64,000 bases of DNA from Saccharomycopsis fibuligera x Saccharomycopsis cf. fibuligera (lineage: Eukaryota > Ascomycota > Saccharomycetes > Ascoideales > Saccharomycopsidaceae): positions 1-64,000 of the forward strand of contig CP012810.1 of assembly GCA_001936135.1 (NCBI GenBank), in the 5' to 3' direction. The notes below the pieces were generated by a model, which saw nothing but the letters and a program-made list of their open reading frames with translations, made no database searches and was not told the origin of the DNA. This document shows, piece after piece, positions 33,284-44,632 of this stretch. The position numbers and the translations under genes are program-made. Every line of letters begins with the position of its first letter. The first letter of the stretch is position 1.

Positions 33284-34037
33284 TGTTTAAAAGCTGCATC
33301 TGAGAAATACAATCTCGGTGTTGAATGTTTACATACGGTTTAAAAGCATATGCTAGATGTATAGCACACAATTAAATAACTTTCCTATAGAAAAAAAAAC
33401 ACTTAACTATAACACAGTCTTATTGAGTATTTTGATGGTGCGAAAGAGATTACATTCTTGCAGGTGGCTGTTGAGTTAAACATGCTCTAAAGAAGTCTTG
33501 CACCTCTCTATCAGGTTCTGTCTGTTTCCCGAGTTCAAAGCCCCAAGAAAGAAGTAAACTATACAATATGTAACTCAAATAAAATAAACGTTTTTTTTTT
33601 TGTGGATAAACAAAGAGAGTAAATAACCAATAAGAATCAAAATCAGAATCAGAGTCAGAGTCAGAGTCAGTAAAAAACAAAAAAAAAATAAAAAAATATA
33701 CAAAAATCGAAAAGCTAAAACCTATTTACAGCATAACATGTATGACGAAAAATTGAAAAATATAAGGTAAGAAAAGACTATTTCATAAGGGTTTCATCCA
33801 ACAGAAAACCATGCGTGAGCTATGCACAGCAGGGCACAACAATGAATGACAAGAAAAGCAGGAAATATCTCAAAAGCAGTGAAGCTCCCAAAATATCAAA
33901 GAGCTTGCAGACCTCGAAAGGCTTTAAAAGCCTTGCTGCTGCTGAGCATCCGGGGCCCGTATTCAAAACATGCAACAGATCATCACATCTAATAGCATTA
34001 AAAAAGTAAAGACAAAATTATCATCTAAGAAAATTGT

Positions 34038-34477
34038 TCATTTCTTTTGTTCAACTGCCAATTTATCAGCTTCATATTCAGCTTTCAATTTCTTCAAGTC
34101 TTCTTCACTAACTGGAGGAATTTCAATATCTTCAAACTCATCCATTGCTAAAAACCTGTAAGTATAAAGGTAAATTCCTAAACTTAACCCACCAAGGATA
34201 GTGAAAGTGGCGGCATTACGCCAGAAATACTGTTTTCTGGCCCTGAGCATGGCCGGCGTCATTTTCCATGTTCTTTGATCCTGGTATGGTGACGTTGGGA
34301 AACTATGAGTTTGAATGTTAGTATTTTGCTCGTCATACCATTGGGGTTTGACAGTAGTCCGGGATGGAGTTTGGCCGATTAGTAAATCGGCTAATCATAG
34401 CGCAATAACAGCACAAAGCGCACCCAAAGTAATCACTCAACATACATTGATCTTCTCAAAGGATATATGCTTCTCAT
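34038..34477 (-). CDS. COA3: Cytochrome c oxidase assembly factor Coa3 (Cox25), with intron
   Basis: Exon 1 is 34477-34446, exon 2 is 34302-34038, and the 143-nt intron between them has donor GTATGT, branch TACTAAC and acceptor TAG. The product is 98 residues. Exon 2 alone would start at MTPAMLRARKQYFWRN, but the conserved family text YQDQRTWK lies directly before it with no ATG before an in-frame stop. Splicing supplies MRSIYPLRRS and keeps the frame. One membrane segment (TFTILGGLSLGIYLYTYRFL) is followed by an acidic region (IEIPPVSEEDLKKLKAEYEA). Yeast Coa3 (85 residues) acts with Cox14 on newly made Cox1 in the mitochondrial inner membrane. The intron is my inference from signals and phase. 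Confidence 0.85.
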
Positions 34478-34653
34478 TGTTACTGATGTATTATGATGTT
34501 AGCGTAACTGGTATGCTAGATATCTGGTGATCTGGCTCCTGCTTATTGCCATTGGTTTTGTTCTCCTTTTTTTCTTTTCGTTTTTTCTCTGATTTTCAGC
34601 TCCTCCACTGGCTTACATAAGCGTGCATATCATGCGAAGACCACAAGAAAGAG

Positions 34654-34681
34654 AAAAAAAAATTTTTTAATCAATCTCATC
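34654..34681. promoter_or_regulatory. RRPE-like and PAC-like elements upstream of UTP18
   Basis: AAAAAATTTTTT (34657-34668) matches the RRPE core, and CTCATC (34676-34681) is the reverse of the PAC core GATGAG. They lie about 100 bp before the UTP18 start. RRPE plus PAC is the classic promoter signature of yeast ribosome-biogenesis genes (Stb3, Dot6/Tod6). Confidence 0.5.
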
Positions 34682-34776
34682 TTAAAGTAAATAACTATAC
34701 TATAATACTCTGATTACTTATACCACTTAGCATTGACAGAATAAACATCAAATCACTATCTCGTACAAAAACAAAT

Positions 34777-36594
34777 ATGGCTAAAAAGGCTACCAAGGGA
34801 AATAGGCACAAGAAACAGCAGTCAGTGCTTGACAAGGTCACCCCAGCACACACATCAATAGATCTTGCCAAATTAAAAGAAGAAATTGAAGTGCCGCCAA
34901 AAGATGAAGAAGAAATCGAACTTGAAAAATTGGTGTTTGGTGATTTAGCTGGATTTGAAGCAAATTTGAAAGAAATTGATAATTTGCAAAACATTTCCAG
35001 TAGTGATGAAGAAGAGGAAGAGTATAGTGATGATGATAATATTAATATTGGTGATGGATTATCGGGCAAAAATAATGGTCTTGAAGATTTGCAAGATGAT
35101 ATGTTGTTTTTTGTTGATGATTCAAACAAACAACAACAGGATAATGATGGAGACGTGGAAATGAAGGAAAATAATAACGACAGTGAAGAAGAAAATTCTA
35201 CTGACGAGAATAGCAGTGATTCTGCCGCATGGGATGATAGTGATGATGAAAGAATGAATATCAACTTGCTACAATCTTCCAAAATCCGCAAACTTAGAAC
35301 TTCAAATAATGAAGAAATAATCAATAGCAAACTTTTCATAAATAGACTTAGAGCTCAATTTGAAAAAATTTACCCAAGACCATTATGGGCGGATCAAGTT
35401 GATGAAAGCGATGATGATGAAAGCAGTGGCAGCGAAGCCAATTCTAGTGATGAAGAACCGGTCACGGACGCTGAAGATGATACCGAGGTCAGCACGACAT
35501 ATAATTCCAAATCATTTATCAAGTTAATAGAATCTAATCTTTCATACAGAAGACAGAAACTTCCAAAACTTTTAACACCAAAAAATATAAATATATCAAG
35601 ATTAAAAGATGCCAATTACAAACATTTGTCAAGAGCCGCTATACAAACTATTAAATTCCATTCTACTTTACCATTACTTTTAACTGGTGGATATGATAGA
35701 ACTTTGCGTATATATAATATTGATGGTAAAAACAATAATGTGGTAACCACGATGTTCTGGAAAAATTGTCCCATTCAAAATGCTTATTTTGCTCCAAATA
35801 ATGGTAGCAATAAGGTATATTTGGCTGGTAGAAGAAAATTCATGTACAAATTAGATTTAGGATCTGGTGATGTTGAAAAAATCACCAATTTGTATGGTAT
35901 AAAACATTTACAAAAAAGTTTTGAAAGTTTCAAGATTTCTCCATTGGGCAAATATATTGGCCTTATTGGTAATAATGGTTATGTCAACATTTTGTCTGTT
36001 GGAAATGGTTCATTTGTCAAAAATTTCAAAATAGAAGGAGTGGTAGCTGATTTTGTTTGGAGTAGCACTGAAGAAATTCTTTTCATTACTAATAATCATG
36101 GTGAAGTTTATGAATTTGCTTTCAACAATAACAATGTCATAAACAAATGGCAAGACGAGAATGGTATTGGGATCACTAAATTGGCTCTTGGAGGCAAGAA
36201 TGATAGATATTTGGCTATTGGATCTCAAAATGGTATTGTCAATATTTATGATAGACTTAAAGGATTCAAAACTAATGATGGTAAGGGTAGCATTGATGAA
36301 CATACCAATTTGCTTTACATTCCTAAACCGCTTGGCACAATAACAAATCTCGTGACTACTATTTCATCACTCGAATTCAATTTTGATGGTCAATTGTTAT
36401 GTATTGCTAGTAGAGCCAAGAAAGATGCTCTAAGGTTGGTACACATTCCAAGTTGCTCAGTATACCAGAACTGGCCAACTAGTGGTACTCCATTGGGCAA
36501 AGTTACTTCAGTGGCTTTTAGTCCGAATTCTGAGATGCTTGCCGTCGGTAATGAGGCCGGTAAAGCCAGATTGTTCCAACTTAACGATTATTAA
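34777..36594 (+). CDS. UTP18: SSU processome WD40 protein Utp18
   Basis: A 605-residue nucleolar protein (yeast Utp18 has 594). The N-terminal third is Lys-rich, then strongly acidic (DEEEEEYSDDD and further Glu/Asp runs). The conserved linker RLRAQFEKIYPRPLWADQV precedes the WD40 propeller, which begins around residue 285 (IQTIKFHSTLPLLLTGGYDR). Conserved blades include GRRKFMYKLDLGSGDVEKI, ISPLGKYIGLIGNNGYVNIL and the C-terminal VAFSPNSEMLAVGNEAGKA. Utp18 belongs to the UTP-B complex for early 18S rRNA processing and recruits the exosome helicase Mtr4 through an N-terminal AIM-like motif, which in this copy I cannot place with certainty. It is divergent from COA3, with RRPE/PAC-like elements between. 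Confidence 0.93.
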   Translation: MAKKATKGNRHKKQQSVLDKVTPAHTSIDLAKLKEEIEVPPKDEEEIELEKLVFGDLAGFEANLKEIDNLQNISSSDEEEEEYSDDDNINIGDGLSGKNNGLEDLQDDMLFFVDDSNKQQQDNDGDVEMKENNNDSEEENSTDENSSDSAAWDDSDDERMNINLLQSSKIRKLRTSNNEEIINSKLFINRLRAQFEKIYPRPLWADQVDESDDDESSGSEANSSDEEPVTDAEDDTEVSTTYNSKSFIKLIESNLSYRRQKLPKLLTPKNINISRLKDANYKHLSRAAIQTIKFHSTLPLLLTGGYDRTLRIYNIDGKNNNVVTTMFWKNCPIQNAYFAPNNGSNKVYLAGRRKFMYKLDLGSGDVEKITNLYGIKHLQKSFESFKISPLGKYIGLIGNNGYVNILSVGNGSFVKNFKIEGVVADFVWSSTEEILFITNNHGEVYEFAFNNNNVINKWQDENGIGITKLALGGKNDRYLAIGSQNGIVNIYDRLKGFKTNDGKGSIDEHTNLLYIPKPLGTITNLVTTISSLEFNFDGQLLCIASRAKKDALRLVHIPSCSVYQNWPTSGTPLGKVTSVAFSPNSEMLAVGNEAGKARLFQLNDY

Positions 36595-37758
36595 GCAAAG
36601 TATATACATAAACATAGCAAAGACAATATTGTGTTTTTTTTATATATATATATATGCTACTACTACTACTGTGGGGTAATTACTGGTTAGTGTGTTACTT
36701 CAAAATTTGCATTCAAATTTGAATCATTGAAGCTCAAATTATTTTTCTTTTGTTGTAATGTTAACTTAATTAAGCATCTTATTTTGCCTTTTACTAGATT
36801 TTATAGAAAACCTCATCAGTGAAGTGAAAAAATCTGTTTTAGTGGTTTTAGGTTTCGGCTCAAAATGTGATTCAACACACAACGCGCTATCTGATGCAGA
36901 TTGCAAAATAGTTCCAGACTATCCAGGTCAAAATGTATCTCCGTAATACTTTTCGCGCACAATTTTCTTCGTCAATCCGATTTGTATTTATAGATTTTAC
37001 TATTTATAGATTTTACTGAAGCATCAAATGGATTTTTGATGCCTGTCAATGTCTTTTCGTGCTATTTGCGATATATATGGCTATACGTACTAAAATCGCA
37101 AAGAACCTACAAAAGCAAATAGCGGATTTCGTGCTAAAAATGAAAGTAAAGAAAACGCACTAAAATAATAATGGAATTTTCAACTTTTTGCAATGGTCCT
37201 TAAAATAAGATTCCAACAAGTCCCTAAGCCTTAAATTTGACAGGTGATGTTTTGAGTGGCAATTACTCCGACATAGAATGAGAAAATTAGGGCGTTGATT
37301 TTATGTGTGTCTTGGTAAGAGTTTTGCATGCATAAATCTTTATGACATATAATAAACAAATCCTTCTTGGTTAGACAGATTACAAACACGTGTAAAACAA
37401 GACAGACAAGGGTAAACATTAAAGATGCCTGTATTACAGAGGTAATTAAAGTGGTTTGGAAGAGGAATATGTCTCGCAGGTTACCGTAAAATAACCTTTT
37501 GTCTGTTTTGTCTGGTTATTTTTTTGTATAAACATTAGGCTATGTTTAAAAAGCACATTCCATGGCCAAGCAGATGGTTATATTAGAAAAAGTTATTTAA
37601 AGTGGCTTTGCTTCATCAATAATTGAACAGAAATGGGCTTTATTAAAACTTAATACAATAACAATAATAACAACACTCCTTTTACACGTTTTAAAACTTC
37701 TACGCTCCTTATAGAAATTTTCTGAAACCATTTTCAACCTTTTCCAATCTCAACCGCA
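36595..37758. other. Intergenic region upstream of the LPMO gene
   Basis: A 1.16-kb spacer. A TA run and a CTA run lie at 36640-36670 near the UTP18 end. Two perfect 16-bp units TATTTATAGATTTTAC stand in tandem at 36985-37016. The rest is AT-rich. Its length suggests a regulated promoter for the LPMO gene. No ORF or RNA gene is supported. Confidence 0.5.
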
Positions 37759-38883
37759 ATGCAATTCGATACACTATTCTTAGTCGCTACTACTTTACTC
37801 TCTGCTCAAAAAACTCTTGCTCATGGTATTGTTTCTGACTTGAAAGTTGGCAATACTTGGTACAAAGGTTCCAATCCATTCCAAGATCCTTATGTTCAAG
37901 GCGGTGTGGAAAGAATTGTTTGGTCATTTTACGACGGCGGTAATGGTCCTGTGGAGGATGTCTCTTCAGATGATATTGTTTGCAACAAAAATGCGAAAGC
38001 AGCAGCCTTAACTGCACCAGTCAACGCTGGTGATGAAGTCGTCTTGGACTGGACCACCTGGCCAGATTCTCACAAAGGCCCAGTAATGACCTATTTGGCG
38101 GATTGTGGTGGGAATTGCTCATCAGCTACCCCATCTGATTTGAAATGGTTCAAAATTAACGATTCTGGCTATGATGCATCTTCCAAGACTTGGGCTTCCG
38201 ATACCTTGATCAAGAATAACAATTCTTGGACAGTTACTATCCCATCAAAACTAAAATCAGGTAGTTACTTGTTGAGACATGAAATCTTGGCCCTTCATAG
38301 TGCTGGTTCCACTGGCGGGGCTCAATTCTATCCAATGTGTGCTAATTTGGAAGTTAGTGGTTCTGGTAATGCAGTGCCAGATGAAACAGTGTCATTCCCT
38401 GGTGCTTACAAGGCTAGCGATCCAGGTATTTTGGTTAACATTTACAACGGTTTGACCAGTTACACTATTCCGGGACCAGCAGTTTGGAGTGGCGCTGGTG
38501 GTTCTTCTTCTTCTGGTTCTTCTTCCCAAGCTACATCTGCTGCTACTTCTGAAACAGCATCTCCTACTGATGCTGGTTCCGAGGCATCCTCTACTGAAGC
38601 TGCTGCTGAATCAACCACCACTTTAAGCCCAAAAAGCAGTTCTTCTGTTTCTCAAACTACTCTTTCCACTCATGCTCACGAGACCACCAGTACTGCTGCA
38701 GTGACTTCTGAAGCATCAGCTGAAACTTCAGCTGCTTCTTCCACTGGTAGTTCCGAAGGTTCCCAATACACTGATTACAATTCCTGTATGAGAGCTTATA
38801 ACAAGTGTTTGGATGAACATCAACCAAAAAGTGGTGGCGTTGCTGACTTTTCTGCTTGTAGCAGTTTCAATTGTTCTAATTGA
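37759..38883 (+). CDS. AA9 lytic polysaccharide monooxygenase (LPMO)
   Basis: A 374-residue secreted copper enzyme. Residues 1-21 are a signal peptide that ends exactly before His22, the N-terminal His that forms the copper brace. The second brace His is His105 (WPDSHKGPVMTY), and the axial Tyr is Tyr191 in AQFYPMCANLEV. SGSYLLRHEILALHSAGS carries the conserved second-sphere His, with Gln189 just before the Tyr. Cys75 and Cys194 are placed for the family's usual disulfide. A Ser/Thr/Ala-rich linker (about 248-335) leads to a C-terminal segment with four Cys (YNSCMRAYNKCLDEH, then FSACSSFNCSN) that is not a CBM1. AA9 enzymes oxidatively cleave cellulose and related glucans. They are common in filamentous fungi and rare in budding yeasts. 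There is no intron and codon use resembles the neighbours. Confidence 0.93.
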   Translation: MQFDTLFLVATTLLSAQKTLAHGIVSDLKVGNTWYKGSNPFQDPYVQGGVERIVWSFYDGGNGPVEDVSSDDIVCNKNAKAAALTAPVNAGDEVVLDWTTWPDSHKGPVMTYLADCGGNCSSATPSDLKWFKINDSGYDASSKTWASDTLIKNNNSWTVTIPSKLKSGSYLLRHEILALHSAGSTGGAQFYPMCANLEVSGSGNAVPDETVSFPGAYKASDPGILVNIYNGLTSYTIPGPAVWSGAGGSSSSGSSSQATSAATSETASPTDAGSEASSTEAAAESTTTLSPKSSSSVSQTTLSTHAHETTSTAAVTSEASAETSAASSTGSSEGSQYTDYNSCMRAYNKCLDEHQPKSGGVADFSACSSFNCSN

Positions 38884-40186
<1,303 letters not shown>

Positions 40187-43100
40187 TCAAAAACGATTCA
40201 ATTGATCAATTTGATGGCAAATAGTGACCCAATCAACAGTTCTTAACCATTTCAAATTTCTCTTAGACTGCTCAAGAGCAACATCTTTAGTCATTAATGA
40301 ATGACCATTTTTGTTATTTGTGATTTTGTCATTGTCATTTGTGATAACTGGGACTTCAGTTGGTAATTTCTTAATAAGCTCTGGTTCTGGCTCTGGTTCT
40401 GGCAGAGATAACTTAAAAACAGAATCATTTGGTGAATTAGTCACTGTTTGTTGCGGTAATTCAGCCATATCAGAAACTTGAAATGATTTACCATCGTCAT
40501 TATCACCAATTTCAATATCGCTATAGAGCACATGTTGTGAAACTCCAGAAACCTCTGAACTACTGTCCAATGTAATTGAAGATTGCAGTGACGAGCTAGA
40601 TTCTGCACGATCACGACTAGAAAGCAGCAGTAATCTGACATTCATTGCACTTGGTGATTCGGATATACTGCCAGAGTGCATAGGTACAGATTCATACTCG
40701 TTACCGTTAAACATTGGCAAATCACCAGTGGATGATGGAGTACTTAATCTGCGGCGATTACTACCATCAGACTCAGAAGAGTATGCATAGTCAATATGAT
40801 CATCAGATTTACTGGATCTGGCAAGATTTTTCGTTTTGAAAGGAAACAGTGCTTCAGGTGTTGCGGTAACTGGATACTCAGCATGCATGGTTATAATATT
40901 GCGATCATCATTATTTTTGATAAAGTAAGACAACTTTCCTGGTTGTGCCTCCAATTCTGATTCCAACTGCTGTAACCGCTGCTCTTCTTCAATAAACCTT
41001 TTTGCAAGTAATTCTTCTTGAATCTTGAAAAGACCATAGAAGAGTCTCAAGTTTGGTTGAATAATAATATTCAACCTTCTAACTCTAACAAACATGTAAG
41101 CCTTTTCCAAGCTCATCTGCAAAAATTTCATCAAATACCCAATAACCACTGATGCAGAACGACTCACTCCGACTTTACAGTGAACCAAAATTTTGTCGTT
41201 TGAATCAATATTAGCAATAGTGTTGATGTCAGTGTTAGTGTACTTTTCACAAAATTTAAAAACATCATCATAAAGAAGTTTGGTAGTAATACAGTCCATG
41301 CCATCATCTTTGATATCATTCATCAAAAGTGCATAAGAAATGGGGAACAGTTCCAAAAAAGGCATAGCTGAGGCCTTTTCTTTTTGAATTTCCACAAGGC
41401 TGCAAATTCCACTGGCACCAAATGTTTCAATTGTGAATGCTGCTGGTGGTAAAGCAGATAACCATGCAGGAGTTTCACCAACAGAAATTATTGCTGAGAG
41501 GCGAAGCTTAGCAAGCATTGGCACACAATTAGCATGACTAAGGGATCCTAAGTATAAATTAGGGAGGATTCTTGAAGGAAGCAAAGATCCAGAAGTATTG
41601 AGCACCAAATTGTCAAACCATTCATTTTTAGTTCCATTGAAATCGAAATCAGCAGACATAAAGTCGTTTTCAGCAGCATTTTTTAAATCGGACACCATTT
41701 TCTTTTCACTTTTAGGGCCAAACTTTTTGATCAAGATTTCACTGATCAAATCAATATTATGAGTACTGAGCTCTTCTAGTTCATTGAAATTGACTTCACC
41801 GGGATACAATTGTGGAGAATAACGCAACAAAATAGGCTCTAATTCCTGCAATAATTTGTAATCATTACTAAAAAGATAAAAAGGTCTTCCATACTTGACA
41901 TACAAATCAAAAACCACTTCACTTAATGGTTGGCCTGTTGAATACATAAGATATATTATTGCCAATAATGAAGTCTCGGTATATCCTTCAGGACAAAACA
42001 ATAAAGCTGGGAAAGTATCATGATTTTTGAAATAAAGAATTTTGCAAACATTAATGATTGTTAAAATGTCTTGAATAGACACGCTTCCAAGGCCGCCAAA
42101 AGTTCCTGATGATGGGAAGGTTAAAGAGAGGGTATTTTCGTAGGTCACAGTATCGAGTCTTGAATGATCAGATGAATTATCAAACGATTTGATAAAGCTA
42201 AATACTTCATATAGCTTGTCTAGAGTGGGGAGTCTAGAACGGCCATGAACCTCAATTAAAAGTTTCCAATTAACTGTCTCCCTACCCCACAGTGCTGAAG
42301 ATTGAATTCCTAAAGACTCTTTATCGTCTTCCAAGAAAAAGATACTGCTGTGAACAGAACAATATTTTGGGATTTTATCATTATAAGTCATAACATCTTC
42401 ACAATGATAGACCTGATCTTTAGGAAACCTATTGTTATCATTTAATGCTTTCCAAATGGAAAAGTCAGCTTCATTGCCCAACCAAATTCCAGGTTGAAAC
42501 TGTTGAGCAGAACTGATTTTCCAAATTTCTAATCTTTCTTTACTTGGATAGTTGATTTCCCAGTTATTGAAGCTTGCCAAATCAAACTTGTTGCAAAAAG
42601 AAACCAACTCGCTCGAGTCCAGGGATTTGTTTATATTTTTGTAAGATATTTGATCATTGTTGAGGGACTCGTTGTTTCTGTTTAACAACAAAGTGATGCT
42701 AATTTCCTCACCGGTGATTGAGTATAATGGCACAGATATAATTGGTTTAAACTGGTTTTCGTGGAGTAAAATGTATAAAGGATTATTTATAATAAAGGTT
42801 TTGTAGAACTTTCTATTGTGACTGACTTCAGCAACTTTATCTTCGACATAGTCATTAATGTTATTGTTATTGTTATTGGATTTCATTGGATATAATAATA
42901 AGGTATCATCGGAAAGCGGTGAAGCAGGGGCAGAACCAGACTCGTCCTCTTCTATAATAAAGCTTTTAGTTTGGCGCAAATTTTGTAGAACTTGAGAAAA
43001 GTCTATATTGTCGGATTCAACATAAGTGCTGTCATAAACATCATCATTATCAAGGTCAATATTATCACTTGCTATATTCGATGACTCTTGTATATCGGGA

Positions 43101-44071
43101 CCATATGTATTCAATGTTTCACATTCATGCGAAGATTGTTGATTAACGCTGAGATCTGTTGCCAAGTCTTCATCAATTTCTGATTCTTGACTATCAACTT
43201 GATCAATCAACTCGGGAAATTTTCGTTGGAAATCAACTTGAGCAATATGTAAAAGTCTGCTAACTGACCGGCAGCAACAGTTTGCGTCATTATGCAAAGA
43301 ACTTGAGTCATTTCCTTGACTGAGATTAAGTTCGGGAGTATGATCCTTGTTGAAACAATAAACGATGAAATCACTAATTGTAGAAATTATATTAATTTGT
43401 AATTTAAAAGAGCGAATGGAAAATGGCTCATTGGAAATATCTTTAAAGATAGGCAAACAGCCTATTTTTTGCACATCATCAATGATGATATCTACTAGTG
43501 GATCATTTTCGTCTGAGACAATGTTTAAATGAAGCAAATAGTTAGTAATAAAGTTGCGAAGATCGCGGGCGTTTTGTGGAGAGGAGAAATGGTTACCGGA
43601 GATGGTATTTATTCTGCTACTACTATTATGACTATTGGTCTTGAATCTTTTGGAATTGCTTGCAAAAAATCGACCAGTAAGATTTCCATCGTTGAGGGTG
43701 GAACTATCGTACTTGGACAATATTTGCGAACAATGTACTGAATTCTTCAAGATACCGGAATCAGCAATGATTTCAGGATCGTTTATAGGGCACGATCTGA
43801 CAAGTAAAACAAAGTTTTTTATATCTTTTGGTAAACTTGAAACTGGCAGTGAGCATCCTGAATTAGAAGACAACGACAAAGACGACGACAACGACGACGA
43901 CAACGACGAGTTAGAGTTTAGCTTGAAGTAGGATTCATGGTTCGGACCATAAAGCCAGGGGAAAACCCGGGAAGGATCGGGCAACGGGGATGAGAGCGAG
44001 GCGCTAAGAGTATCAAAAACCTCATGAGGCAGTAGCTTCTGGATGGTAGATGGATGCAAATGGTTGAGCAT
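40187..44071 (-). CDS. PPS1: Dual-specificity protein phosphatase Pps1
   Basis: A 1294-residue protein, longer than baker's yeast Pps1 (807). The catalytic domain is near residues 840-1010. It starts with LPSRILPNLYLGSLSHA, has the P-loop VHCKVGVSRSASVVIGYLMK with the nucleophilic Cys near residue 965, and continues YMFVRVRRLNIIIQPNLRLF, a stretch characteristic of Pps1. The large N-terminal part includes the conserved block LYEVFSFIKSF and LLFCPEGYTETSLLAIIYLM; the rest is Ser/Asn/Asp-rich. A disordered tail of about 240 residues has an acidic Pro-Glu repeat. Yeast Pps1 dephosphorylates Tyr and Ser/Thr and has a role in S-phase/checkpoint control. TCACGTGG lies about 270 bp upstream. Confidence 0.9.
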   Translation of the reverse strand: MLNHLHPSTIQKLLPHEVFDTLSASLSSPLPDPSRVFPWLYGPNHESYFKLNSNSSLSSSLSSSLSLSSNSGCSLPVSSLPKDIKNFVLLVRSCPINDPEIIADSGILKNSVHCSQILSKYDSSTLNDGNLTGRFFASNSKRFKTNSHNSSSRINTISGNHFSSPQNARDLRNFITNYLLHLNIVSDENDPLVDIIIDDVQKIGCLPIFKDISNEPFSIRSFKLQINIISTISDFIVYCFNKDHTPELNLSQGNDSSSLHNDANCCCRSVSRLLHIAQVDFQRKFPELIDQVDSQESEIDEDLATDLSVNQQSSHECETLNTYGPDIQESSNIASDNIDLDNDDVYDSTYVESDNIDFSQVLQNLRQTKSFIIEEDESGSAPASPLSDDTLLLYPMKSNNNNNNINDYVEDKVAEVSHNRKFYKTFIINNPLYILLHENQFKPIISVPLYSITGEEISITLLLNRNNESLNNDQISYKNINKSLDSSELVSFCNKFDLASFNNWEINYPSKERLEIWKISSAQQFQPGIWLGNEADFSIWKALNDNNRFPKDQVYHCEDVMTYNDKIPKYCSVHSSIFFLEDDKESLGIQSSALWGRETVNWKLLIEVHGRSRLPTLDKLYEVFSFIKSFDNSSDHSRLDTVTYENTLSLTFPSSGTFGGLGSVSIQDILTIINVCKILYFKNHDTFPALLFCPEGYTETSLLAIIYLMYSTGQPLSEVVFDLYVKYGRPFYLFSNDYKLLQELEPILLRYSPQLYPGEVNFNELEELSTHNIDLISEILIKKFGPKSEKKMVSDLKNAAENDFMSADFDFNGTKNEWFDNLVLNTSGSLLPSRILPNLYLGSLSHANCVPMLAKLRLSAIISVGETPAWLSALPPAAFTIETFGASGICSLVEIQKEKASAMPFLELFPISYALLMNDIKDDGMDCITTKLLYDDVFKFCEKYTNTDINTIANIDSNDKILVHCKVGVSRSASVVIGYLMKFLQMSLEKAYMFVRVRRLNIIIQPNLRLFYGLFKIQEELLAKRFIEEEQRLQQLESELEAQPGKLSYFIKNNDDRNIITMHAEYPVTATPEALFPFKTKNLARSSKSDDHIDYAYSSESDGSNRRRLSTPSSTGDLPMFNGNEYESVPMHSGSISESPSAMNVRLLLLSSRDRAESSSSLQSSITLDSSSEVSGVSQHVLYSDIEIGDNDDGKSFQVSDMAELPQQTVTNSPNDSVFKLSLPEPEPEPELIKKLPTEVPVITNDNDKITNNKNGHSLMTKDVALEQSKRNLKWLRTVDWVTICHQIDQLNRF

Positions 44072-44632
44072 TGCAGAGAGTGTGCTAACGTAAACGAGCA
44101 GTTACAGTTGGCTGAGAACAGTAATAAGATGGTGGATAGCTAATAGTGGATGGCCACCATGACAGAGACCAGGAACAGAATTGCAGTAATCCTTGTTTAA
44201 AATTTGTCGCTTGCTTTTTTTTGTATTTTTTCTGTTTTATTTTTTTTTTTTTTTTTTTTTTTTTGTATTTTGGAGATTCTCTGGCGATAAGCGAGAATTT
44301 CTGCAATCCCCTTGAAAAGCCGAGCGATATTATCATCACGTGGTGGAAGACCGTTAACAATGCGCTATAAGGTAGAGACCTGCACTGCCCATAATAGAGG
44401 ATCCAGAGATTTGGAAGATTATATATTTATCCAGTAAATATACTGAGAAATGAATTTAAAAACAGATAATTTAAGGAAGAGAAACCAAGAAGAAAGAATA
44501 ACCTTTGTGCAAAAATAAAAAAAAAAAAAAACTAAAGAATGGGATGAATAAAAGATTACATTGAATCTGTAGATGATCGGAGAGCGGCAATGAGCCCAAA
44601 TCAATGGATCTGAACGCAACTTGGCAAAGATT
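44072..44632. other. PPS1 upstream region
   Basis: A 560-bp spacer with a T25 tract (about 44240-44264) and TCACGTGG at 44337-44344, a possible Cbf1 site. No gene was seen; small frames across the T tract are artefacts. Confidence 0.45.

Larger units (their letters stand above)
32493..34037. other. Long convergent intergenic region with simple repeats
   Basis: About 1.5 kb between the convergent KCH1-type and COA3 genes. It holds two heptanucleotide arrays (listed separately), more poly-T, and a short GAGTCA/CAGAGT-type repeat at about 33645-33670. Apparent ORFs inside the arrays (Phe/Val/Leu repeats) come from the simple repeats and are not genes. Confidence 0.6.

Noticed and set aside
32493-34037. 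Point centromere in the AT-rich repeat region
   Set aside because: No CDEIII-like element (TTCCGAA core) near an E-box and AT-rich spacer was found.
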